Shown here: piece after piece, positions 32,136 to 39,904 of the stretch | Layout: each line of letters opens with the position of its first letter | Numbering within the stretch: the stretch's first letter is position 1 | Source of the DNA: Nitrospirales bacterium | GTDB taxonomy: Bacteria; Nitrospirota; Nitrospiria; Nitrospirales; UBA8639 | Assembly (NCBI GenBank): GCA_029261295.1 | Contig: JAJDBP010000029.1 | Coordinates: 62,001-126,000 of the forward strand | Length of the DNA stretch: 64,000 bases | Reading direction: 5' to 3' | The notes under the pieces: model-generated | Database searches by the model: none | What the model was told of the DNA's origin: nothing | The model's input: only the letters and a program-made list of their open reading frames with translations | Position numbers and translations under genes: made by a program

Positions 32136-33224
32136 TCACTTCCTTCGTTTCCGATGGCCTTTTTTCTTGCCGCGCGAGGATGGCTTGGTGCTCACAATCG
32201 GTTCGGTCGTCGGATCAGACGTGGGTTCTTCTAACACAATGGAATCGGTCGGTTCCGTTGTGAGCGCAGAGGGGAGACTCTCCGGTTCAGGTTCGCTGGA
32301 CACGGTCACGACCTCCGCCGTACTCGACACGCCAGCCATGCTTGGCAGAAACTCGCTCAAAAACGTCACCAACTGATCGGCCGTAGTACGAGTGGCTCCT
32401 TCCCCGAGCCCATTGTTCAATAAACTATCGCTGGTAATGCCAAAGAGAAAAGCCGTGATGATATCGCAATCAAACCCATCGGACGTGATATTGCCATCGG
32501 CATCCAGCATGCCCTTCTCCCGCACCATCGTGAGATAGTCAACAATGACTTGCGGATCCGTTCGCCCCCCGGTGGAGTCGACTAAGCCCGCCGCCACATC
32601 CCCCGGTTGCGTAATGGCCGGATCCAAAAACCGACAGATCATCGACCCATCCCACACATTCGCATCACCATTCAAGTCGATATCTAAGGACAGCACCAAC
32701 GGCCGCCACGAGGTCGTCACCCCATACGACACCGTCCCCGTCTTCGTCCGAAATCGAATCCAGCCCGTATTTTCCGACCAGGCATCACCCTGAAAATGCC
32801 CGGTAGCCGGATCAATGGTCACGCCATAGTTTTTTGTCGAACAGACATTGGTATTGCTGCAGGAAAAACTGATCCAGCCGGTATTTTCGCCCCAGCCATA
32901 ACCCGCCAATTTCCCGTTTCCGTCATTCGTCACGCGATAGTTCCGCGTCCCACAGACTGAATTATTCAAACACGACAAACTTGCCCAACCGGTATTTTCC
33001 ATCCAGAAATACCCACTCAACCCATCATCTTCCACAAAGACCCCGGGGCCACCATCGCCCAAAGGCTCGGCATTCAGCCAGCCGGTGTTCTCGCCCCACC
33101 CATGTTGTGCGCCGGTATTACCAGGATCAATGTTTTCCGACGCCCAGGTCACCCCACACACCACACTCAGCATGAGAAAACTGCCAAGTACCATGCTGCT
33201 CATTGTTGTCATGTAGTATTTCAT
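32136..33224 (-). CDS. Secreted GWxENTGW-repeat protein with dockerin-like segment
   Basis: ATG 33224 has AGGAGG about ten bases upstream and starts a signal peptide (MTTMSSMVLGSFLMLSVVCG). The 362-aa protein has four repeats of the type GWGENTGW, FWMENTGWASLSC, GWGENTGWISFSC, AWSENTGWIRF, with Cys pairs between them. LDIDLNGDANVWDGSMICRF is a dockerin/EF-hand-like loop. A Ser/Pro/Glu/Thr-rich linker precedes a very basic tail (RGKKKGHRKRRK). It is likely extracellular, perhaps matrix or polysaccharide associated. It is last in the array of exported proteins. Confidence 0.8.
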   Translation of the reverse strand: MKYYMTTMSSMVLGSFLMLSVVCGVTWASENIDPGNTGAQHGWGENTGWLNAEPLGDGGPGVFVEDDGLSGYFWMENTGWASLSCLNNSVCGTRNYRVTNDGNGKLAGYGWGENTGWISFSCSNTNVCSTKNYGVTIDPATGHFQGDAWSENTGWIRFRTKTGTVSYGVTTSWRPLVLSLDIDLNGDANVWDGSMICRFLDPAITQPGDVAAGLVDSTGGRTDPQVIVDYLTMVREKGMLDADGNITSDGFDCDIITAFLFGITSDSLLNNGLGEGATRTTADQLVTFLSEFLPSMAGVSSTAEVVTVSSEPEPESLPSALTTEPTDSIVLEEPTSDPTTEPIVSTKPSSRGKKKGHRKRRK

Positions 33225-33293
33225 CGTCTCATCCTCCTGTACCATTCTCAGTCATTGACTATCTACGTGCATCTCTCGCATCTTGCCTACGAG

Positions 33294-33914
33294 TTAATAG
33301 ACGGACAAAGGACCCCCACCACGGACACACCAGGCAAAACGACCGGTCTCGTCCGCCTTAATGCCGGATTGCGCAAGCCCCGATCCCAAGTGCAATCTCC
33401 ACACATTCAATGGATTATCAGCAACTGTCGTCGTCGACCAATAAAGGTTGCTCGTAAAGTTTAGAAACGGATGGCCGGTGGGTAAGGCGGGAAACGTATT
33501 CGGGGGCCGGACTAAACTCGCCAGCTCATGGATCGACGGCAGCCGCCAACCTTTCTGGAAGCCTTTCGTGAGATTCATACACTCACCTCGAGCGAACCCC
33601 CACGAAACCCTCGTCGTCCGCAGTGTGAGCTCCCACACCAGCCCGGTCGCGTTATCCCGCACGGCTTCTCCGTCGAATATGCACGTAAACCGATCTGAGC
33701 CACACCCGGTGGTAGGATGCCCATTAGTCGAATTCAACAACTGGTCCCACGACGGCTGCGGCAGGCTTGTCGGCCTCGGGTCCCCATTCCCATTCACTGC
33801 CGTCCCCGGCGGCTCCAAACTGTCAAGTTGCGCCTGCACCGCCGGCACCAGGAACCCCAGACTCATCACTCCGCTGAGCACCACACTGCCCATGATTGTT
33901 CGAACCTTGTCCAT
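33294..33914 (-). CDS. Secreted DUF1566 (Lcl C-terminal) protein, paralogue 1
   Basis: The 206-aa protein starts with a signal peptide (MGSVVLSGVMSLGFLVPAVQ) and has the array's conserved N-terminal block LDSLEPPGTAVNGNGDP. The DUF1566/Lcl core follows: GLVWELTLRTTRVSW, KGWRLPSIHELASLVRPPNT, SNLYWSTT and a closing FAWCVRGGGPLSVY. The Lcl-type fold is related to C-type-lectin-like domains, so binding of a surface ligand is plausible. GGAGGGG precedes the start. It is one of six recognisable copies plus a relic. Confidence 0.82.
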   Translation of the reverse strand: MDKVRTIMGSVVLSGVMSLGFLVPAVQAQLDSLEPPGTAVNGNGDPRPTSLPQPSWDQLLNSTNGHPTTGCGSDRFTCIFDGEAVRDNATGLVWELTLRTTRVSWGFARGECMNLTKGFQKGWRLPSIHELASLVRPPNTFPALPTGHPFLNFTSNLYWSTTTVADNPLNVWRLHLGSGLAQSGIKADETGRFAWCVRGGGPLSVY

Positions 33915-33956
33915 ACGTTACCCCTCCCATTCACGGCTAATGTTTTAAGTTATCCT

Positions 33957-34598
33957 TTAATATTCTGACAAGGGACCCCCACCGCGGACACACCAGGCGA
34001 AGGGGAAGGCTGGGTCACCTATCAGGATTATAAATGGATGTCTGGTGTCCAGACTGCCATTGCCGAAGTTCACGAACCACACATCTGAGTTATCACCGGC
34101 ATCCCTCGTCGCCGACCAATAGTCGGCCGACTGGACTAGGAGGAACGGATGATCAAACGGGAGGTCGGGATTGCCATTCGGATTATTTGGAGCATAGAGA
34201 CTTCTTAACTCATGTACCGACGGGAGTCGCCAGCCCCCTACCCCTCCATCGTTCTGTCGGAGACAGAAGCGCCGAGCGTCATCCCAAATCACCCTATCGG
34301 CATCGGTGATGATTGAATCGCCATTGGTGTCTCCTACTGTGATTTCCCATACCAGGCCTGTCGTGATGTCTAAGAAGGCCTGGCCACTAAGCACCCTTTT
34401 AAATCGCTCCCTTCCAAAACCGTTCTGATCCCACGACGGCTGCGTCTGCGTCGTGGGCACTGGAACGCCACTGCCACCGACCGCCGACCCCGGCGGTTCC
34501 AAGTTGCCGCTCTGCGCCTGCACCGTCGTGACCAGGAAGACCAGACTCATGACTCCGCCAAGCACTAAACAACCCACGGTTTTTCGAATGTGGTTCAT
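33957..34598 (-). CDS. Secreted DUF1566 protein, paralogue 2
   Basis: The 213-aa copy has signal peptide VGCLVLGGVMSLVFLVTTVQ and SGNLEPPGSAVGGSGVPVPT. It carries an insert with an EF-hand-like aspartate cluster (GDTNGDSIITDADRVIWDDA), then WRLPSVHELRSLYAPNNPNG, SADYWSATRDAGD and FAWCVRGGGPLSEY. The calcium-binding-like insert distinguishes it from copies 1, 3 and 6. The gap to the next gene is 42 bases. Confidence 0.82.
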   Translation of the reverse strand: MNHIRKTVGCLVLGGVMSLVFLVTTVQAQSGNLEPPGSAVGGSGVPVPTTQTQPSWDQNGFGRERFKRVLSGQAFLDITTGLVWEITVGDTNGDSIITDADRVIWDDARRFCLRQNDGGVGGWRLPSVHELRSLYAPNNPNGNPDLPFDHPFLLVQSADYWSATRDAGDNSDVWFVNFGNGSLDTRHPFIILIGDPAFPFAWCVRGGGPLSEY

Positions 34599-34640
34599 AC
34601 GTCATCCCTCCAATTCATGCTTCACCCCTCAAGTCATCCG

Positions 34641-35348
34641 TTAGTATTCTGATAAGCCGCCCCCACCGCGGACACACCAGACGTGAACGCTCCCCACCTT
34701 AGAGACGGCACTTACGCTGGCAGTATCCATGCGCACACCCCACACCGTCGTGTTACTACTGGATACTTCTGTCGCAGACCAATAGAATAAATTCTGGATG
34801 TTGCTAAACGGATGGCCAGGAGGAAGATCGGGAGCGCCGGCTGTCGTCCCCCCAGGGACTATCAAGCTCGTCAGCTCATGTATCGACGGCAGGCGCCAAC
34901 CCATCCGGCCTCCGGTCCCTCGGTGCAGACAGTGCCGCCGCGCATCGAAGTTGAGAGGGTCAGCATCATTCTCCCAAATACGAGTAGCGGTGTCTGGGTC
35001 TCGCTCCCACACCAGACCCGTCTCGTTGTCCAACACGGCATTCCAATCCTTTGTGAAGCTACCGGGCCCGTCTTGAACGAGCTGAAAACCCAGAACACAC
35101 TCAAATCGACTCGACCCGCACCCATTCGAAGCACCATCATCAGCACGTAGTTTCTGACTCCAGGTCGGTGGAATGTGATCCAGCGTCTTCATGGTGGGCG
35201 CTGGATTTCCACCGCCGGTCACCGCGTCCGTCGGCGGCTCCAAATTGCCGGCCAGGACTGGGCTGAGGCTCACTCCACCCATCCCCAAGGTGAGACCGAC
35301 GACAGCATTGAAAACACACCAACCCAGCGTTTTTCTAAAATAGTCCAT
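34641..35348 (-). CDS. Secreted DUF1566 protein, paralogue 3
   Basis: ATG 35348 follows GGGGAGGGG and is preferred over 35375. The 235-aa copy has signal peptide TLGWCVFNAVVGLTLGMGGV, NLEPPTDAVTGGGNPAPTMK, a longer middle with ASNGCGSSRFECVLGFQLVQ, then GWRLPSIHELTSLIVPGG, NLFYWSATEVS and VWCVRGGGGLSEY. The added region near residue 70 has a Cys pair that may form a disulfide. It shares the leader segment LTLGMGG with paralogue 4. Confidence 0.82.
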   Translation of the reverse strand: MDYFRKTLGWCVFNAVVGLTLGMGGVSLSPVLAGNLEPPTDAVTGGGNPAPTMKTLDHIPPTWSQKLRADDGASNGCGSSRFECVLGFQLVQDGPGSFTKDWNAVLDNETGLVWERDPDTATRIWENDADPLNFDARRHCLHRGTGGRMGWRLPSIHELTSLIVPGGTTAGAPDLPPGHPFSNIQNLFYWSATEVSSSNTTVWGVRMDTASVSAVSKVGSVHVWCVRGGGGLSEY

Positions 35349-35390
35349 TCGGCACCCCTCCCCTTCATGTTTCATACTTCATTTGATCCT

Positions 35391-36023
35391 TTAGTATTCT
35401 GATAAGCCTCCAGGACCGCGAACACACCAGACAAAGGCTACGCCCGGCGTACCCTCAATGGACCATCTACCTGAAAGAAAGGTCACGGTCCAGGTACGCA
35501 GCGGATTGTCAATATCTCTCGTCATCGACCAATATTCAGACGCCTGGATATTAATAAATGGATGCCCGGGTGTGAGATCGGGATTACCCTCAGTATTCAG
35601 GGGATCCACAAGACTTAACAGCTCAAATAACGACGGCAGTCGCCAGCCAAGAACCCGTCCATCAGCTTGCTCAAGACAGTGTTGCTTAGCATGGTTTTCA
35701 CCCACCTTATCATCAGCATCGATGACCCCATCTGGAAATGTGTCCCCTGGCGCCGTTTCCCACACCAGCATGGTATGCAGATCTAACACCGCTTCTCCCC
35801 CAAAGTCCGGGACCACCACAAACCGATGGGAAGCCGGCAATCTCCGATCCCACGCGGGACGCGTCTGGGTTGTGGGCAACGGATTGCCTCCGATAATGGC
35901 CGAATCCGGTGGTTCCAAGTCGCCGGCCAGCGCCGGGTTGAGACTCAATCCCCCCATTCCCAAAGTGAGACCGACAGCCACACCGACCACACACCAGCCC
36001 AAAATTGTTCGGAAATCGTTCAT
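35391..36023 (-). CDS. Secreted DUF1566 protein, paralogue 4
   Basis: The 210-aa copy has signal peptide CVVGVAVGLTLGMGGLSLNP, GDLEPPDSAIIGGNPLPTTQ and an aspartate-rich insert (GDTFPDGVIDADDKVGENHA) like that of paralogue 2. LGWRLPSLFELLSLVDPLNT, ASEYWSMTRDIDN and FVWCVRGPGGLSEY follow. The near-identical signal region to paralogue 3 points to local duplication or gene conversion. Confidence 0.82.
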   Translation of the reverse strand: MNDFRTILGWCVVGVAVGLTLGMGGLSLNPALAGDLEPPDSAIIGGNPLPTTQTRPAWDRRLPASHRFVVVPDFGGEAVLDLHTMLVWETAPGDTFPDGVIDADDKVGENHAKQHCLEQADGRVLGWRLPSLFELLSLVDPLNTEGNPDLTPGHPFINIQASEYWSMTRDIDNPLRTWTVTFLSGRWSIEGTPGVAFVWCVRGPGGLSEY

Positions 36024-36065
36024 TCGTCATTCCTCTCATTGACGTTGCATACCTCAATTCATCCG

Positions 36066-36655
36066 TTAGTATTCTGATAAACCGCCCTGACCGCGCACAC
36101 ACCAGACGAAGTGGTCCTCCCCCTTAGAAAAGGTGTTCACACCGCCATCGTTGAAGTCCACATACCACGCAAACCCGGAACTAATAACCGACGCCGACCA
36201 ATAGCGGCCCAACTGAATGTTGCTAAAAGGATGATCAACCGGGAGATCGGGATTGCCCCCAGGATTCAGGGGATCGACGAGGCTGGCCAATTCATGCACC
36301 GACGGCAGCCGCCAGCCTTTTTTTTTTCCCTACGATGCGGCCTGTGCACTCAAATGGCGCTTCATTAGACCCGTTGTGCGTGGTCGTCAGCGGCGACTGC
36401 TCCCACACCAATCCGGTCTCTTTATCTAACACCGCTTCACCACCCAACACGAGCTTGAATCGCTCATTGGCTGGCAAATCTTGATCCCACGCCGGCTGTG
36501 TCTGGGTCGTGGCCGCCGGCTCGCCGCTGCCATTTACCGCTGTCCCCGGCGGTTCCAAATTGCCACTTTGCGCCTGCACCATCGTGACCAAGAGTCCCAG
36601 ACTCATCACCCCGCCAATAAACAAACAGCTCGTTTTTTTTTTGAATATAGTTCAT
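36066..36655 (-). pseudogene. DUF1566 paralogue 5, split by two homopolymer frameshifts
   Basis: All parts of the family are present but in three frames. ATG 36655 gives MNYIQKK and meets an A10 tract (T run 36633-36642 on the forward strand). The signal peptide and N-terminal block (GGVMSLGLLVTMVQAQ, GNLEPPGTAVNGSGEPAATT) continue in the next frame up to GRIVGKKK. There a second A10 tract (forward 36318-36327) shifts the frame again, before MHELASLVDPLNPGGNPDLP and FVWCVRGQGGLSEY. In both tracts nine A would restore the frame. It is either a pseudogene, a phase-variable gene or a double sequencing error. Confidence 0.8.
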
Positions 36656-36696
36656 ACGTCACCCCTCCATTGGTGGTTTCTACTTCAATTGACCCT

Positions 36697-36752
36697 TTAG
36701 TATTCTGGCAATCCGCCCGGACCGAAGACACAGCAGCAAAAGAAAGCGGTGG
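36697..36752 (-). pseudogene. C-terminal relic of a further DUF1566 paralogue
   Basis: The reverse strand reads ATAFFCCCVFGPGGLPEY then TAA, clearly derived from the family ending FVWCVRGPGGLSEY, and is preceded by the same 3' context as the other copies (CTTTAGTATTCTG on the forward strand). The rest of the gene is gone. Beyond it, sequence similarity to the family stops, which suggests deletion or replacement by the DNA at 36753-37098. Confidence 0.7.
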
Positions 36753-37098
36753 CCTGACTCGCTGGCGACGGTTGTCTTGGCGCCCAATCCGGCGCCTGCT
36801 GTTCGGTCTTCGGGTCGGACGCTCTTATGTCTTGCGGGCTTTGTTTGAGCCTCGCCAGTTAGCCCGCTCTTCATCTTGCGTCCGAGCCCTCTCATGATTC
36901 CCGAACTGGGCGTCAATGGTTTTGCCTACTTTTCCCGAAAAAAAAAGTTGGTCGCCTGCCGGGACGAAACCCGGCCATGCCAGAATTTCCCATCGACCTT
37001 CTTGCATGCGAGACCGCCACCATCCCCATCACTCATGACTTGCACTCCGCCCCCTGCACCCCCAGTACAATGACCAAATGACTCAAATAACCGAAGTA
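36753..37098. other. Non-family insert inside the DUF1566 array
   Basis: This 346-base segment is unlike its flanks and shows no family similarity. Short open frames exist on the reverse strand but none has a convincing start or family. It contains an A9 tract near 36940. It probably replaced most of a DUF1566 copy, whose last codons remain at 36697-36752. Confidence 0.45.
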
Positions 37099-37713
37099 TC
37101 AATACGCATCCGCATTCATGCCACCGCGGACACACAAGACAAAGCTGGTGCTATTCTTACCGTCAGCATCCACGTGGCCATTTCCAAAAAACACACTCCA
37201 GGCAAACGTCGAGATTTCAGAATAAGTCGTCGCAGACCAAAGGGTAGACGATGGGAAGTTCCGACTAAATAAATGGCCCACCGGAAGATCGGGATTGCCG
37301 TCAGGATTTTCAGGATCCACCAGGCTGGCGAGCTCATGCACCGACGGCAGCCGCCAACCCTTTTTTCCACCCACCGTGCGGGATGTGCATTCAAACAAGG
37401 CAGCCTGCCAGGGGTATCTCCCGTCGTCTTCCGGCCCACCAGTAATAACTGGAGCCCGCTCCCACACGCGTCCGGTTTCCTTATCGAGCACAGCCTCGCC
37501 ACCTAGAACCAACTTAAATCGCTCATTGAAGGGCAAATCTTGATCCCACGACGGCTGCGTTTGTGTCGTGGCCGTGGGCTCATCACTGCCATTCACCGCT
37601 GACCCCGGCGGCTCCAACCTGCCACTTTGTGCCTGCACTCCCGTAGCCAATAAGCTCAGACTGATTCCCCACATGACGACAAGATTGAGGACTGCTTGTT
37701 TCAGATTAAGCAT
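37099..37713 (-). CDS. Secreted DUF1566 protein, paralogue 6 (first of the array)
   Basis: ATG 37713 has AGGAGG nine bases upstream and is preferred over 37734. The 204-aa copy has signal peptide VLNLVVMWGISLSLLATGVQ, SGRLEPPGSAVNGSDEPTAT, NERFKLVLGGEAVLDKETGR, GWRLPSVHELASLVDPENPD and ends FVLCVRGGMNADAY, diverging from the SEY ending of the others. The N-terminal block is almost identical to that of the split copy 5. Upstream, TGTATGAATACA at 37743-37754 is a 12-base palindrome-like motif. Confidence 0.82.
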   Translation of the reverse strand: MLNLKQAVLNLVVMWGISLSLLATGVQAQSGRLEPPGSAVNGSDEPTATTQTQPSWDQDLPFNERFKLVLGGEAVLDKETGRVWERAPVITGGPEDDGRYPWQAALFECTSRTVGGKKGWRLPSVHELASLVDPENPDGNPDLPVGHLFSRNFPSSTLWSATTYSEISTFAWSVFFGNGHVDADGKNSTSFVLCVRGGMNADAY

Positions 37714-38162
37714 GATTAGAACCCTCCTGTTCAATCAAACCATGTATGAATACATATTTTTGAGATATCGTGCCATATGAGTGATCCCATGCGGCCTTTT
37801 TTGCTGCAAGACCATGAGCCAGAGGAGACCTGTGGGGTGTCAATACGAAAGAAGAGAGAAAAGCGCTAACGGATCTGGCCAACACAACAACGAAGGGATT
37901 GGGAGAAAACTGTGAGAGGAAAGACCGACTACCGCCGGATGGGACCACTGGATCCTGACCTGTGACGATCATCCCCTCTTCCTTCCAGATGGGGCCACCC
38001 CAGATCATCCATGAGTGAACATGGCCAACAGTCATTACCTTCACACACCACGCGCCTGATCTTTAGAACAAACGAGCCAATTTTTGTCAATCTTGCCCGC
38101 CAGAGAGGTTAGAAGCATGAGGCTGAAAATGGAGGCAATTTTCCGGCACTGGTTCAACCCGG

Positions 38163-38213
38163 GCTCAACAGGACGTCAACTCGGGAATCCAGCGTTTGGA
38201 TCTCTTGAAAGGA
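38163..38213. repeat. Short dispersed repeat, copy 2
   Basis: Ungapped match to 27803-27853 at 43 of 51 bases, with the same orientation. Followed 50 bases later by the REP-like element. Confidence 0.65.
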
Positions 38214-38261
38214 ATTCAAAGAGAAAGCCCATAGTGTTCAAACGATCAAATGGGCCGTTCA

Positions 38262-38295
38262 CCCTCACCCCAACCCTCTCCCTCAAGGGCGAGGG
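38262..38295. repeat. REP-like GC-rich palindromic element, copy 2
   Basis: CCCTCTCCCT (38274-38283) faces AGGGCGAGGG (38286-38295), preceded by CCCTCACCCCAA. It matches the element at 16338-16376 almost base for base in the palindrome. Confidence 0.75.
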
Positions 38296-38395
38296 ATTTC
38301 TGAAATGTCTTCGTTGAAATTTAAAATATTCTACTAAAAGACTCTTCAGTCGGAAGAAGGCAAAGCATGTCGGAATTTTTTACTTCTTGAGTCTG

Positions 38396-38515
38396 ATGAA
38401 ACAAGCCGCCAGCGGCGTTCTCTCCAATTTTGCGTACTCACGTACAATGTGTACGCTCCGCGCTCAAAATGAGCTGCGTCCTTGCGGGACGAACTTTTTT
38501 GAACAGATCCGAAGG
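38396..38515 (+). repeat. Dispersed intergenic repeat, copy 2
   Basis: The forward strand (GCCAGCGGCGTTCTCTCC...ACTCACGTAC...GTACGCTCCGCGC...GAGCTGCGTCCTTGC) aligns to the reverse complement of 26284-26400 over about 100 bases. No coding frame is conserved between the copies, so it is a DNA or RNA element rather than a gene fragment. Confidence 0.7.
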
Positions 38516-38614
38516 CTTTGCTATCCACTGTCTTCTTGACGAAATATGGCCCTTGATCTCCTCATTTTTCAACACTCCCTTCTTCCGTTTTTTCCTTTTC
38601 ACGAAAAGAGGGCT

Positions 38615-38635
38615 CCCCGATAACCACTGTCGGGG
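38615..38635. repeat. Small inverted repeat in the repeat cluster
   Basis: CCCCGA (38615-38620) pairs with TCGGGG (38630-38635) around nine bases. With no T run and no gene ending nearby it is more likely part of an extragenic repeat than a terminator. Confidence 0.45.
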
Positions 38636-38790
38636 ATGACAAAGCCTCCCACAATCGTGGCGAGTCTCTGAGCGCTCTCCATGCAGACACATGCGACGAG
38701 ACGAGGCGTCACGGTTGCCTGGTGCGTCTCGGAGGGCCGACCGACAATATTAAGGAACAGGAAAAACGACGAGAAACGATCAGATGGGAA

Positions 38791-39075
38791 CTATCCGAGC
38801 TTGCGCTTGCGGAGGGCTTCTTCAAACGTTTTTTGATAGAGCACATCCCATTCCTGCGATCCTTCGGGAACGGGACGCGAATAGGATTCAAGACGACGAC
38901 GCACTTCTTTATCCAGCTCAACCTCGAGTCTCATATGATCGGCCAGCACTAATTTGATTTCACGAAGGGCTTTGGCTTGATCGCCCACCAGACTGACTTG
39001 GGGCAAATTCTTCACACTGTCCAATATCACATGGGACAAATGCATTTGTTTTTCATCACTCAGGAAAAGAGCCAT
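38791..39075 (-). CDS. DUF507 family protein, copy 1
   Basis: The 94-aa helical protein contains EKQMHLSHVILDSVKNLP, AKALREIKLVLADHMRLEVE and LDKEVRRRLESYSRPVPEGS. The pattern of a hydrophobic N-terminal helix, an L-D-x-E-V-R-x-x-L core and an EWDVLYQK segment is that of DUF507. The function is unknown. It is 35 bases downstream of a second DUF507 gene. Confidence 0.75.
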   Translation of the reverse strand: MALFLSDEKQMHLSHVILDSVKNLPQVSLVGDQAKALREIKLVLADHMRLEVELDKEVRRRLESYSRPVPEGSQEWDVLYQKTFEEALRKRKLG

Positions 39076-39110
39076 ATTCTTTACTCTATTACATCCAGTT
39101 TTTTCACAAC

Positions 39111-39392
39111 CTATAACACGATGTTCCGCTCTTTGATGAGCTTTTGTTTCACCATGGAAAACATTTTTTGATAATCCGCTCTCCCCTCATTAAATTCACG
39201 TTCATATTTCTTGAGCATGTCTCGCACGTCAGAATTGAGACGATCTTCTACATTCAACTCAGTGGTAATGGCCGCTTCGACTTTCTGCACCACGGCTTCA
39301 GGTTTTCCCTGAATTTCCAAGAGGCCACGAGTTTTCAGGCGCTCTATAACCGTGGCAGCCATTTGATGAATACGGACGGAATTCAGTCGCAT
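39111..39392 (-). CDS. DUF507 family protein, copy 2
   Basis: The 93-aa protein reads MRLNSVRIHQMAATVIERLK, later VEDRLNSDVRDMLKKYEREF and DYQKMFSMVKQKL, which matches DUF507 better than copy 1. The ATG at 39392 overlaps the stop of the upstream cyclophilin-like gene (TGATG); a GTG three bases earlier is also possible. Tandem DUF507 pairs suggest a heterodimer, which is inference. Confidence 0.8.
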   Translation of the reverse strand: MRLNSVRIHQMAATVIERLKTRGLLEIQGKPEAVVQKVEAAITTELNVEDRLNSDVRDMLKKYEREFNEGRADYQKMFSMVKQKLIKERNIVL

Positions 39393-39787
39393 CACGCCTC
39401 TTCCAGAAGTAATTCGACTTGCATAGTGGTTGCCCCCGCCGCCTGTTGCAAGACTTTCGCATCGCCCTGTATTTTGCCAATCACGTTCACCCGGTCAGCC
39501 GGAACAGGATCTTCTCCCAAGCTCATAGGTGTGCGTCCAAAAAATACCGCCAACATTTCCCCATTGCCCCAAAAGGCCACGTCTCCGACTTTCACCTGAT
39601 TTTTGGCGGTTTCTCGATGATCTTTGACGCCCGGCACTTTGCAATAAAACTCTTCGCCCCATTGATTCACGGGAGCAGAGATTGGGAGCGCGTCCACAAC
39701 GGCTTGGGCCGTTCGGTTCGGTTTCAAATCGGCGAGCAGTTGGATCCCGCCTATAGTAATTTTGATCGTATGTGCACGAAATTCCAT
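39392..39787 (-). CDS. Cyclophilin-like (TM1367-type) fold protein
   Basis: The 131-aa protein matches the TM1367-like cyclophilin-fold family: IKITIGGIQLLADLKPNRTA, VVDALPISAPVNQWGEEFYC and VKVGDVAFWGNGEMLAVFFG, then TPMSLGEDPVPADRVNVIGK. Such proteins lack the isomerase active site and their role is unknown. It is the first gene of a three-gene operon with the DUF507 pair. Confidence 0.75.
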   Translation of the reverse strand: MEFRAHTIKITIGGIQLLADLKPNRTAQAVVDALPISAPVNQWGEEFYCKVPGVKDHRETAKNQVKVGDVAFWGNGEMLAVFFGRTPMSLGEDPVPADRVNVIGKIQGDAKVLQQAAGATTMQVELLLEEA

Positions 39788-39904
39788 AAAACCTCTTATC
39801 TCCTAAATTCTAAAGACCTGCAAATGATGTACGATCGTCGAATGTAGCTTGTCCTCTTGGTGAAATCAAGGCTAGAATAGTTCACTCACCGTTGCGCTCT
39901 CCTT

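Larger units (their letters stand above)
37714..38790. other. Gene-poor region with stacked repeats
   Basis: About 1.1 kb lacks a convincing gene. It holds the short repeat (38163-38213), a REP-like palindrome (38262-38295), the longer dispersed repeat (38396-38515) and a CCCCGA/TCGGGG hairpin (38615-38635). Open frames here on both strands lack family matches and ribosome-binding sites. It marks the boundary between the DUF1566 array and the DUF507 genes. Confidence 0.6.

Noticed and set aside
36680-37007. Reverse-strand open frames of about 60-78 codons
   Set aside because: They lack ribosome-binding sites and known family features, and one runs through the DUF1566 relic in a wrong frame.
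31806-37713. Repetitive block considered as a CRISPR array
   Set aside because: The repeats are gene-sized paralogues with coding periodicity, not short direct repeats with spacers, and no cas genes are present.
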